DNA of 64,000 nucleotides from Coccinella septempunctata (lineage: Eukaryota; Arthropoda; Insecta; Coleoptera; Coccinellidae): NCBI RefSeq assembly GCF_907165205.1, contig NC_058189.1, positions 59,579,815-59,643,814 of the forward strand, given 5' to 3'. The position numbers and the translations under genes were made by a program. The notes below the pieces were generated by a model. It searched no databases. It was not told where the DNA came from and saw only the letters and a program-made list of their open reading frames with translations. The stretch's first letter is position 1, and every line of letters begins with the position of its first letter. This document shows, in pieces, positions 35,601-46,134 of this stretch.

Positions 35601-38600
35601 TAAGGATTTTTATGGCATATATTTTGAAAATTAGGAAAATACCCCATTCCCCCTACATACAGATCTAATTTTTGGTAGAGGTACTCTACAGGGTCCAAGG
35701 TATCTTCTTTTGATTAATCTGATACGCTCGAGTAAATCCCGAATGTCCCGATTGGCCTCCCCAACGACAACTATTTTATACAATGCGGAATTGCTTTTTA
35801 GTCACTTCTTCTTGATTTTGTCATAATAAACTCGTCTTCCAGATTTTCATTACATTCTCTGTCTTTCACGTATAACGCTGTTATAAGCTTTTGAATAAAC
35901 TCACGGCTTATCACACTTGAATAATTTCAACCGTTGCACCTCAGATTTTTTCATCAAAAAGCGAATAAAGAGTTCCAGCAAGTTCCAGTTATTTTTATTA
36001 AATGTGATCATAACCTTCGAGAGGAGTCATCTTTTTAAAGGGCTTTATACTTATTTTTTTCATGGCAGAAAAATTTCAATATGCAACATAAATTATACGG
36101 TCAACTGAATTATTGGAAAATTTGATTTCAAGATGTATTGCCGTGAAAATTCTGAATGATAATTTTTCAGGAGAAATTAATCAAAATGACAATATATGAA
36201 ATAGCACACGAGGCAGAGAGGCCTAACTTGTATAATATTTTAATGAATCCTCCTAAAGAAGAAGAGCAAGTTTCTTTTTCGTGCTATATCCGCAGAAGAG
36301 GATCTGATAGTAACCACACTTCTCACGAATTAATCAATTTCATTGGCAATTTCCGTGAGTAGAACAATAATGACATGAATTAGTACAGGGTGCTGCAGTG
36401 CAGAGTTTCAAAGGCCTATAAATAAATAATAAAAGTTGGAAAAAAAAACGGTTTCCTTTATTCGAATAGGAAATGTAGTTTTTGTAATAAATTCTTGAAA
36501 ATGATATCTCTGAGATGGCGGACCTCAGCAGCGATACACTGATGTTTAAAGACCTAATCTTTAAAGTAGCCCCATAGAAATAAGTCGCAGATGGTCAGAT
36601 CAGGTGTGCGCGCTGGCTACCAAAACAACTAATGAAATTCGAGCTATGTGGGCTGTAGCACCATTGTGCTGGAACCAGATGTCACCCAGATCGTGCCCTT
36701 TGCAATTTTTTTCCGATTCAGGCTGTAAGAAAGTTTCCAACATCGAAAACATAACGTTGGGAAGTTACTGTAAGGGTGACATTTTATTCTTCGAAAAAAT
36801 CCTTATTTTTTCGAGGTAGTTCGAGGAGTGGTCTTTCATGGAGTTGACGAGGATAAATTGCAATCCTGTCCTGTCCGGATATTTTGTTTATTCACCCTCC
36901 CTCAAAAGTGAAAATGTTTTATTTTCGTAAAACCTACTACCGGTCCAAATCATGGATTAAAAACTACCTACCCTAAGGAACACATAGAGCCCTTCAGCAC
37001 CTACCAGCTCACACCACAGCCCGAGTAATGACACTTCGAAACTCGTCAATAGGTTCTGCCGCACCCTGTATTAGGCTAGTTTGGTTTAATCGTTATATAA
37101 TTATATGACGCAATTACAGAGTAGTATACTTTCACTTTCTGGATTTCCCTTTCGTTTTGAATCACCTTGTTTAATTTTATACTCTATAAAGGGCAGAATC
37201 ATCTTATACGATAATTCTTCAGGTCCAGAGAGGAACAGAATCACGAACGACAACGAATACAAGGACTCATCCTGCGAGAATAACTCGAGGTGCGTTCAAA
37301 AGATTACATAATCAATTTTCCACAAGCTGGTTAGTAACTCACCAATTACAGGTTGATTTTTATGGGTACAGGCAGGATACAGACCCCTCAACTCATCAAA
37401 GAAACAGCCCTGGTCGATTCTACCAAAGCAGAGTTCATATCAAGGCACAGCCTGGAGTGGAAGTTCTTGTTCCTAGACCATAGGGCCCCACCCATCATTG
37501 GATACCTACCTTTCGAGCTGTTGGGCACTTCTGGCTACGACTACTACCATGTCGACGATCTGGACGAGGTGCTCAAGTGCCACCAGCTGCTGATGCAGAG
37601 GGGAGAGGGTACGTCCTGTTTTTACAGGTTCTTGACCAAGGGGCAACAGTGGATTTGGCTGCAGACCAGATTTTATATAACGTATCACCAGTGGAATTCC
37701 AAACCTGAATTCATTGTCTGTTCGCATAGGGTTGTCAGGTACGAGACTTGAAATTGAATATACAGTGCCAGCCAGAAATGTTGAATAAAATCCAAGACGA
37801 AGTTGTTTCTATGCGAAATAGGAAGAAATGTTATTTTTCGAAAGGGTCTAGGGTGCTTTGGGCTTAGTTTTTATGGAATTTTTCAGTTATTTGGACGTTA
37901 TGAGTTGCTATACAGGAAAGGATGATGAGATTCTGAATGAGGATAGTTCCCCGTCTATGCCTTGGTACAAATCTAGTAAAAGAAGTCCGCAGAAGGTGGC
38001 AGTCTCCGACTGTACATCGATGTCAGCAGATTCTCCAGGATCAAGGCATTCTGTCATCACCCAAAATTCAGTGGTAAATATTTACAGAGAATATAGTTCT
38101 TTCACTGATTATTACACTAGTTCGTTAACAAAACTTTGTGATTATAATATTGTCTTTCATATTCAGCAGTGAAACTATTGTCCGGTTTCATAATCAAATT
38201 TAAAGTCACTTTAAGCTTAAAGCTTCCTTTAATGTCATTTTTAGTAGGGTTAAAGGAAGCTTTAAAATTAAAGGGACTTTAGGTTTGATTATGAAACCGG
38301 CCGTTAGTCACTTAAATAGATATTTGACAATTTCTCAATAGACCACATAGCATAGATCAAAAAGTTCCTAGCTAGGTCCCATTTTTCGATGTTCCTATAA
38401 TATATCTGTTGATAGAGGGTAATTTAGAATCATTTTGTTGAAATACACTACTCAAAAATTTAAGTGGATACTCAAGAGGAAATTCTCTTTTTGCAGTTGA
38501 ATCAAAAGTATTGCTATACATACCCTGTGGATAGGCGTATGTTTTTGTATTGAACACGCTCAAAAATGGTCCCCCATGAGATTTGATTAATTGAAAAAAA

Positions 38601-40717
38601 TTATAACGTATGAGCGATAATGGACTATTTCAACTCATCTGGTATTGTGAAGTATCAATTGTGGATTGATTGTCCCGAATTTATTTAATTTAGAAGCCTT
38701 CCAATTTGAATAAACGGAGTCTTAACTCAACAAGAAGTTGTTAACCATCCCTAGGTTTCGTAAAGTGTAGTCAGTAGAGCGTGGAATCGCTATAGTACTA
38801 GTAGAAGTGCTGCATATAATCATAGGGGTCGAAGAGCAAGATCTACAACCGTCGCACAAGACCAGCTAATGAATCTCGAAATTTCATAGACCTCTGTGCA
38901 ACCGTTCGGTCTTGACGAACTTTCAAGTGACCTCATATCTTTTTTGGGAAATTTTCGAAAGTAGGCTGTCAACGCTCGTATCTTTCAAGAAGATCATCGT
39001 AAATCTTATTGCGATACATATTTTGAAAGAGTAACTCTTCTAGTGATAAATCTCGAAATTTCATTCACCTCGGTGCAACCGTTCGGTCTTGACGAATTTA
39101 TAACTGACCCCATCTTTATGGGATTTTTTCGAAGGTCGATCTTCAACTCGCGTATCTACCATAAAAATTTTCGTAGAGCTTTAATGTTATACATATTCTG
39201 AAAGATCAACTCTTCTATAATCAGCGTTGCAAAGGCTTTTACCCTAGCACAAAAAATTAAGACAGACAAACGTAAAAAAAATTGGTAAACTGACGATGTA
39301 CAGAAACTGCTTTGAAGGTTGATGATAGATAAAGATTTTTCCTGCAATGTTTCATTTATATAAGTTTACCATTCTGTTGAAAATGAAGCCTCGACTCATT
39401 TTTTCGGTTTTATGTTTTCTTACTCCGTACACTGTTTTTTCATGCCTGCTAATGTTTTTCATCAAATAGTCTGGAGAGAGCTTCGATGGTTTTTATGGTA
39501 AGACACGTCGTCCGCAATCACGCATACAAACTCCCCAACAAGTGCAATTCAGCTACCAGGAACAACAGTTGAATCAACAAGTTATACAAATTGCTTCAAA
39601 GCCTCAGCCCATTCTGGAACCTAAACATTACGTGGCAGCAATTCCTGTAACTCCAGTCATTGCCAGTTTTCCTGCTCCAACAGTTTTGACTGTAAGTAAA
39701 AACACTCTGGTAAAAACTACTAAACATTTCATTCTTCGCGCGACTACAGAGAGATATATATCCCCCCTAAACAAAATCGAAAGTAAACGTTAGTAAGGCG
39801 CCATGGAAAATGATTCTAGTAGTACTATGTTCCAAGGAAAAAAGAATGCGAATCCTCATATATTGTTCCTCTAATTTACGTCCATTTTGGTCGATATCAA
39901 AGAGTTTTACCTCCTTCAATCAGGCAGAAAAGTACACCTCATCATGTTGAACCAAGAGGCAAAAAGCCTTTTCTTCAAGATAAACGATATCAGAAGTTAG
40001 AGGCAATATTATACAGGGCTACAATATCCAGATTTGAGGCAACAGGCATCTCTGTAGTGCAGACAACAGGAGCCTTGCTGAAGGCAACAGCACCTAGGCA
40101 AAGGGCAAAAATATCCTAGCTGAAGGCAGTCGTACATGTACTGAAGCCAATAATATCTGGACTGAAGGCAACAATATGCAGGCATATCAGTCATATTTCA
40201 TTTATAACAAACTAATATTTCGATAAACAGTTCTCAGATTATTACTACAGTAATTCATTATGAAAATAAGATGTTATAAAAATACAGATAAGAAATCAAG
40301 GATTAAATGGGTAATTTAACAATGTACATATATGTACCAATTCATTCATGCGTTTCACTTCGAATTGCAGCAAGGCCAAGGCTTAATCTGCGATAATTCT
40401 TCCTATGAAACTGTATCATAAAAAAAACCATTCCTCTTTTATCTCATTCCTCAAGGTCACATCTAAATTATCTCTCACATAAGCCATAACACAAATATAT
40501 ACTGACCATAGTTTCTTTCCGACAGATTGGAGACAACGTTATGATGTCAGCCCCTGCACAAACCCAAATACAGACAGACTTACAGAGAAAACACGCCGAA
40601 TTACAGGCTTCAATCGAACAGAAACAAGCTGAGTTGAGACGTATTTCCGAACAGCTTGTGATGGCCAGGCTTGGCATCCTTCCTAGTCAACCTGACCACC
40701 AGTCCAATAGTGAGTGA
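32682..40717 (+). CDS. Clk: Clock, bHLH-PAS circadian transcription factor
   Basis: Positive element of the circadian loop. It pairs with CYCLE on CACGTG E-boxes to drive period and timeless. Coding exons: 32682-32716, 32777-32922, 33143-33324, 36171-36354, 37223-37289, 37352-37738, 37887-38073, 39470-39691 and 40526-40717. Phases agree and give 533 residues. It starts MDDGSDDKDSKRKSRNLSEK as in other insect CLK. The bHLH is at residues about 12-60, PAS-A follows from about 70, and PAS-B (MGTGRIQTPQLIKE... to SHRVVSYLDV) is at about 206-338. The conserved coiled coil (QRKHAELQASIEQKQAELRR) lies near 490-525. It is much shorter than fly CLK and lacks the poly-Q tail. The final codons overlap a consensus donor (GTGAGT at 40,710), so a longer isoform is possible. 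Confidence 0.93.
33560..34560. repeat. Cluster of CTTAATCTGACA motifs in Clock intron 3
   Basis: The motif or its complement (GTGTCAGATTAAG) appears in both orientations at about 33,628, 33,681, 33,756, 33,827, 33,884, 33,913, 34,480 and 34,538, with another near 35,714. Several copies are preceded by TCGAGCGTG or ACTCGAACATG. A perfect CACGTG lies at 34,423-34,428 next to a CTCGAGAATG block. It may be an old transposon with repeated subterminal motifs or a regulatory cluster; no transposase is present. Confidence 0.5.
34942..35417. mobile_element. MITE with AGCCATATTTT termini and TTAAGACG repeats
   Basis: Terminal inverted repeats AGCCATATTTTCGCGATT / its complement ending AAAATATGGCT. Subterminal copies of AAGACGCTTTAAG and TGACGTCA-like blocks occur on both sides. 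About 476 bp, non-coding, in Clock intron 3. The ends differ from all other families in the window; the flanking target duplication is unclear. Confidence 0.7.
36386..37068 (-). mobile_element. Decayed mariner element with transposase remnant (Clock intron 4)
   Basis: TA-flanked, starting CAGGGTGCTGCAGTGCAGAG and ending TTCTGCCGCACCCTG. The minus strand holds a broken transposase. DLGDIWFQHNGATAHIAR (about 36,692-36,640) is the second catalytic-Asp segment, followed after frame breaks by the FLWGYL-like end block. Internally deleted and inactive. Confidence 0.7.
38182..38300. repeat. Short hairpin MITE in Clock intron 7
   Basis: A 119-bp near-perfect hairpin. The left arm CCGGTTTCATAATCAAATTT and the right arm end (GATTATGAAACCGG) are complementary, and the arms continue through AAGCTTCCTTTAA to the loop. 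No coding content. Confidence 0.85.
38872..39230. repeat. Two-copy tandem repeat of about 177 bp
   Basis: The block starting AATCTCGAAATTTCAT and continuing through GTGCAACCGTTCGGTCTTGA recurs 177 bp later with about the same order (ACTCTTCTA ends both). Two imperfect copies in Clock intron 7, possibly a satellite fragment. Confidence 0.7.
40000..40182. repeat. Imperfect GGCAACA minisatellite in Clock intron 8
   Basis: About eight degenerate units of roughly 22 bp around TGAAGGCAACAATATCC. One frame reads Q-rich peptide pieces interrupted by TGA/TAG, so it cannot be an ordinary exon as it stands. It lies between the last two Clock coding exons. Confidence 0.6.
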
Positions 40718-40946
40718 AAAGTTGAGGAACCTTAGTGCTTCGAGTACATTTTTGAGTGTAAGATTCGTACCAGAGATAAAGATGTTATTTATTTTGATTG
40801 TACAAATAAATTCTTGAATTTCTTAGATTTTTTGTATGTTTGTACCTAGATGATAGAATGGTTTCAATAAAGAAGGCTTGTGACCTGGGAGATTATAGAG
40901 TTTGAATCTTGAACACAACCAAAGTTCGGCCAATCCATTGAATATA

Positions 40947-41417
40947 CAGGGTGAGTCTTCGATTCGTAAAGATATTTTAACAGTAGGTAGGTCAAAAGAA
41001 ACTATTTTTTTCTATACCATTTTTTCCGATTCAGCCCTGATAAAAACAATAGTCATTTCAAGTTTTTATAATGAGCTATACCACCTCTGTTGGAACAAAA
41101 TTCCCTTCAGAATAACAAGCTAAATCTATAACACATCTATGGACACAAAGTTGCATTCAGCAGCCAAAGTACCTAATTTTCCTGATATAATAGATATTTT
41201 TTATTTTTGAACATCAAATTACTCGAAAAAGGCGCATTATACGAGAAAATATAAAGAATACTTTTTTTTATAAAACGTTCAAATATTCATTTGACGTTCA
41301 ACAGCCTGTATCTTTTAAACCGAGCGTATTCGGAAAAAATGGCAAAGCAAAAAAGTGTTTCTTTTGACCCCAAGAATCTACTGTTAAAAAACTTGTACGA
41401 GTCAAAGACTCACCCTG
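40947..41417. mobile_element. MITE family 'GAGTCTTTGACTCG', copy D
   Basis: TA flanks at 40,945-40,946 and 41,418-41,419; starts CAGGGTGAGTCTTCGATTCG and ends GAGTCAAAGACTCACCCTG. 471 bp, the shortest copy. It lies about 230 bp beyond the Clock stop codon, just past two AATAAA sequences (about 40,805 and 40,867). Confidence 0.85.
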
Positions 41418-41689
41418 TATTATCCATAGAATGTCTACTCAATTTGATTTCTAACAGTTCCCTGGTTCAATTCAAAATTGCTTTTCACTTTTCAGATGCC
41501 ATCTCTCTGTATGGAACACATATTTTGTCGCGAGCATCAATTGAATTAAACATGAACATCGCCGTCAAAGCAAAATGTATGCAAAAAACCAAAGATTATT
41601 TCATTAATCTTAACAAAAAACGCAAAACTTCTCTAATTCAGTACCCTTACTCCGGGTTTCATCATGCTTGATCGAAGAATCAACGCTTG

Positions 41690-41900
41690 ATTGGCGAATA
41701 TACGTTTTCAATCGATAATTCAGTCATGATCATTCAGAATATCATTTTCGCATCAAATTATGATGTTTATACGTCCATTCAATTATTCTCAATTGCTACT
41801 TCTTCAATATATTCAGAAATGAAAAGGTTTCAGTGATTTCGTTTTATAATTAGAGTGACCGATCAAATCGTTGATCGGGCAATCAAAGTTTTATCAAGCC
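41690..41900 (+). pseudogene. Diverged fragment related to the P-like element at 48.2-49.7 kb
   Basis: The segment AAATTATGATGTTTATACGTCCATTC followed by TTCTCAATTGCTAC and ATATATTCAGAAAT parallels 48,796-48,870 of the P-like element in the same order. Heavily decayed; no terminal repeats seen. The LINE at 41,961-44,512 lies immediately to its right. Confidence 0.5.
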
Positions 41901-41960
41901 TGCTGTTTAAGTTTGAACTTATCATCAAAAACGATTAGGCATCCACGAATGTTCAAAAAA

Positions 41961-44512
41961 CCTCTTCTTCTTCTTCTTCTTCTTAGTCAGCCTTCCGTTA
42001 TCCACTGCTGGACATAGGCCTCCCTCATGCTTCTCCATACTGATCTGTCCTGCGCTATCTGAAACCACCTCCTACCCGCATATTGCTTGATGTCATCTAG
42101 CCATCTTCTCTGTGGTCTTCCTAAGCTACGCTTTGTCAGTCTTGGTCTCCAGTGTACGAGCTTGTATGTCCATCTCGACTGATCTTGTCGTGCGACATGA
42201 CCCACCCATTGCCACTTCATGTCTGCAATACGGGCTATAATATCTACGACCTTAGTTCTTCGTCGGATTTCTTCATTTCTTATTCTGTCCCTTAGACTAA
42301 TGTTGAGCATTATTCTTTCCATGGCTCGTTGCATTACCCTCAGTTGATTAGTTGTGGTTTTTGTCATCGCCATTGTTTCCAGGCCATAAGTCGCTACTGG
42401 CAGTATGCATGTCTCGAAAACTCTTCTTTTTAGGTTTATAGGAATTTCGCTGTTTCTAAATATATATTTCAGTTTTCCGAAGGCTATCCAAGTTAGTCTT
42501 ATCCTTCTCTTAATCTCTGCTGTTTGGTTTTCTTTTCCTATTCTCATTGCGTGTCCCAAGTATATATATTCCTCCACATTCTCGAGTTTTTCACCGTCTA
42601 TATATATTTGTTCTGTTGTGTTGTTATTTAAGGTTTTGGTCTTCGAAATGTTTATTTTCAGCCCGATCTTTTTAGAGGCATGATTTAGTTGATTTATCAT
42701 CTCCCTCAGCTCCTGTATGCTGCTACTTATAATGACGATGTCATCGGCGAAACGTAGGTGACTCAAGCGCGATCCATCTATATTTATGCCTTTAGTTTTC
42801 CACTCCAATGATCTAAATACATTCTCTAGCGCTAGTGTGAACAGTTTTGGAGATATGGTATCTCCCTGTCGAATTCCCCTATTTATTTTAATTTTTTCTG
42901 TCTTTGTATCCTCGTTGATTCTTACATGGAGTGAGGCATTTTCATATATATTTTTCAGTAAGTTGGTGTAACGAGAATCTATTCTGGCATCGTCCATTGC
43001 CTGTGTAAATGCCCACGTTTCAATGGAATCAAACGCCTTATGGAAATCTATGAATGCCATATACAGTGGTACATTGTACTCGGTTGATTTTTCTATTAGT
43101 GTTCTCATAGTTTGTAGGTGGTCAATGGTGCTGAACCCTCTGCGAAACCCCGCCTGCTCCACCGGCTGATACTCATCGAATTTGTTACTAAGCCTATTGG
43201 TAATAATCTTGGTGAGTAACTTGTACATGTGCGACAGAAGGCTGATGGGCCGGTAATTCTCAATATTACCACTGTCCCCCTTTTTGAAAAGAAGAATAAC
43301 CTCTGCATTCTGCCACCCATCTGGGATTTGGCCCTCTTGAAGACATTTGTTCAGAAGAATCTGTAGAGGCCTTTCGATTACTGCATCCCCTAACTTAAGC
43401 ATTTCACAAGTGATTCTGTCTTCACCCGGGCTCTTTCGGTTTTTCATCATCTTTAGAGCAGCCTTTATTTCTTGACGGGTTATTTCTGGAATATCCTCAG
43501 ATCCCACATTGCACACAGTTACACTTTTCGTTGCTGAAGCAGGTCGAATGGAAGTATAAAGGGTTGTATAGAATTTTTGGATGTGGTCAGCAATACTCCG
43601 GTTGTCCGACACTACATTACCATGTTGGTCATTCATTTTCGTGATCTTGCGAGTGCCTGGGGATAGTTTCGATCTTAAAACCCTCATATTTGCGTTATTC
43701 TCAATAGTGGCCTCGATAATTTTGGTGTTATATACTCGGATGTCTTTCCTAACCTCTTTATGTATCCTTTTGTTTAATTCATTATAATCCGGTGTACTCC
43801 TAGGAGTGTTTCTTCTTTGTTCCATGAGCCTCAAAGTGTCTGGGCTCAACTTGGGATCACTCTTTTTCTTGGGTTTCGAGCAAATCTTTTTGACTGAGGA
43901 GTAGATGTCATTCGTTATTTTGTGATTCAGTTCATTGATATCCATTTGATCATAGGTATTGACTGATCCCAATCTCCTTGCCAGCTCAGTCTGATATTCC
44001 TCCTTTCTTTGTTCAAGTTCTTCTGCTGCAGAAAATTTACCTCTATGAATAAGCTTGTTCCTTTCGATTTTTAGCCTGAACCTAAGAGTCGCCCTCACCA
44101 ACCTGTGATCGCTCCCCGTGTCAAACCGGCTTAGCACTGAGACGTCTGTGCATATTTTTTGTTTGTCTGCGAGAATGTAATCGATCTCGTTTTTCGTTTT
44201 GCCGTCGGGGCTTTTCCAAGTCCACTTCCTATGTGGAGGTTTCTTGAAATGAGTGTTAAGGCAGTATAAACGTTCCCTACCTAAGAAATCGACCAACATT
44301 TCTCCTCTGTGATTTCTCGTACCCAAACCAAAAGTTCCGATGTTATCAGAGTCAGTTGTGCTTTTTTGCCCGATCTTACTGTTGAAATCGCCACTTATGA
44401 CCGTGTAGTGGGTTTTGCATGCGTCAATCAAAAAACCTGGCGCCTCTGATATCAAATGTTTGAAAGCGCCATAACTGATTCGGAGTAGATACGGAGGTAA
44501 TAGAATACACAA
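41961..44512 (-). CDS. RTE-type LINE: endonuclease/reverse transcriptase ORF (5'-truncated)
   Basis: An open frame of about 841 codons (44,512-41,987) encodes a non-LTR retrotransposon polyprotein that nicks and copies DNA at its insertion site. It begins inside the APE-type endonuclease (GDFN at residues 41-44, DYILAD at 111-116, SDHRLV at 134-139). A reverse transcriptase follows with AFIDFHKAFDS at about 486-496 and the catalytic FADD at 588-591. The C-terminus (WVGHVARQD...RWLDDIKQYAG) is typical of RTE/BovB-like elements. The N-terminal part of the endonuclease is missing and no ATG opens the frame, so it is truncated. A (GAA)n tail (TTC run at 41,961-41,984) marks the 3' end. Few lesions suggest recent insertion. 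Confidence 0.9.
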
Positions 44513-44607
44513 ATCTAGAATATAATACTTCTAATCAAAAATACACTCAATCGAATAAACAAATCTCACAATGGATTGAAAAATATCACGAATAAATAGA
44601 TTAATCA

Positions 44608-46134
44608 TTACTTAGGAAAATCACTGTCGTCATCGCGAATTTCCGACTGAAACAGCTTGACTTCAGATTGAGTCCTCCTCCTCCTGAGCAAAGGGTTGAA
44701 GCGCAGCTCCCTCGAGATCTGGTACTGGCCGTAACTGAGCAGTATCACGGCGAAAGCTAAGAAGATCAAACCGAAAATAACCGGTAGCTGAGAAGTAGCC
44801 GCGCTTTGTTCTGCCACCACTGAGCTTTCCCCAACAGATAGCGCCTGGAACACGTGATTCTTCTTCGGGATGCTGTCATTGCATTTGACGCTTCCGTTCT
44901 TCTTGTCGAAAAGTTGGAATTTGAAATTCTCCCCGTTGAAGTACTTCTCCATATCCGATTCTAAGTCGCAACGCCAGTCGTTACCCTGTAGGGACAGGTA
45001 CGAAACTCTGGGCATTCTATGGAGAAGACTCACGTAGTCAAGATCAGTCAGGTTGTTTCTTGATAGGTCCAGAGTGTGCAGGTCGTGTAGAGGGAAGATG
45101 CCGGACACGTCGATGTCTTCTATCTTATTGTTGGACAAATCTAGAATCCTCAGTTTTGGCAGACCTGCGAATCTCCTCACTTGGAACACTGTGAAACGAT
45201 TACCTGTCAGATTCAGGTTGACTAGGCCGTGTAGACTGGTGAAGGATTTTTCTCGAATACTGGTCAGTTGATTGTTGCCCAAATCCAGCGTCTCCAGCAT
45301 GGTCAAACCGTCGAACGCTTGAGACTCATAACTTGACAACAAGTTGGAGGACAGTCCCAAGAGTTCCAACTGAAGCATTCCGAAGAACTCCAAGGATGGG
45401 ATGGATTTAATCTTGTTCTTGTCCAGTCTCAGCTCCAACAGCGAAGTGAGGTTGGTGAATTCGCTACCTTTCAAGGCGCTGATGCGGTTATCTGAAAGAT
45501 CTAAATGTTCCAGCGTTGTCAAGTTTTGGAAAACGACGGATATGTTGTTGATTCGATTGCTGTCGAGTTTCAGATATTTAATACTTTTCAGTCCGCGGAA
45601 GGCGAAAGGCTCGATATCCCCGATTTTGTTCTGGCTCAGGGTAAGGGTGACCAAATTCGCCAATTCACCAAAACCGTCGTTCGAGAGTAACGCCAACGAG
45701 TTGTTCTTGAGATTGATCGATTCTATCTTCTTAATCCCGGCGAATGTTCCCGAACTGATCATCCTGATGCTGTTGCTGGACAGGTCCACGTCCAAGACGA
45801 ACACCAGCCCGACGAAGGCCCTCTGGTGCAGCTCCCCGATGCCGCTGTTTCTCAGGATGAGGTGCTTGATTTGGTTCCCGGAGATGTCGAAGGAGTTGGG
45901 TTCGATGCTCCTGAGGGAGCAGTTCAGGCATTGGAGGGTTTCGTCCAGGTGGTCGAACCTATACGGCGTGCTCTTGAAAAAAGATGGCGTGTCTATATTT
46001 TCGCATGTAGCTGTCAGTGATCCTCGTTCTCCATACGCGCATCTCTTTGAGGTTCTTTCTATGTACAGCCGGTACGAGTCTGCGAAGTAGATCTGGCTCA
46101 AGATGAATATCGCCCAATATGTACATGATTTTAT
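44608..46134 (-). CDS. Leucine-rich-repeat single-pass membrane protein (first exon not found)
   Basis: One long exon (acceptor CAG at 46,137-46,135) encodes 508 residues and ends DDDSDFPK. Its first residues include WAIFILSQIYFA, the hydrophobic core of a signal peptide whose Met must come from an upstream exon. No in-frame ATG precedes the repeats. After a cysteine-bearing N-cap come about 12-13 LRRs of 23-24 residues (consensus LxxLxLSxNxI), then an LRRCT-like cap (WRCD... and later cysteine). A transmembrane segment (VIFGLIFLAFAVILLSYG) and a basic, short cytosolic tail (RRRRTQ) follow. Likely a cell-surface adhesion or receptor protein; I do not recognise a named orthologue. Base composition is clearly more GC-rich than the flanking DNA, as for a conserved coding exon. 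Confidence 0.88.
   Translation of the reverse strand: MKSCTYWAIFILSQIYFADSYRLYIERTSKRCAYGERGSLTATCENIDTPSFFKSTPYRFDHLDETLQCLNCSLRSIEPNSFDISGNQIKHLILRNSGIGELHQRAFVGLVFVLDVDLSSNSIRMISSGTFAGIKKIESINLKNNSLALLSNDGFGELANLVTLTLSQNKIGDIEPFAFRGLKSIKYLKLDSNRINNISVVFQNLTTLEHLDLSDNRISALKGSEFTNLTSLLELRLDKNKIKSIPSLEFFGMLQLELLGLSSNLLSSYESQAFDGLTMLETLDLGNNQLTSIREKSFTSLHGLVNLNLTGNRFTVFQVRRFAGLPKLRILDLSNNKIEDIDVSGIFPLHDLHTLDLSRNNLTDLDYVSLLHRMPRVSYLSLQGNDWRCDLESDMEKYFNGENFKFQLFDKKNGSVKCNDSIPKKNHVFQALSVGESSVVAEQSAATSQLPVIFGLIFLAFAVILLSYGQYQISRELRFNPLLRRRRTQSEVKLFQSEIRDDDSDFPK

Noticed and set aside
41291..41671. 126-codon frame past Clock as a separate gene
   Set aside because: Its left third runs through MITE copy D; only the part after the acceptor near 41,495 is of interest, as a possible Clock 3' exon.
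43105..43320. Short frames overlapping the LINE
   Set aside because: Shadows of the reverse transcriptase frame.
45401..46090. Long + strand frame opposite the LRR exon
   Set aside because: Mirror frame of a biased coding sequence; no independent evidence.
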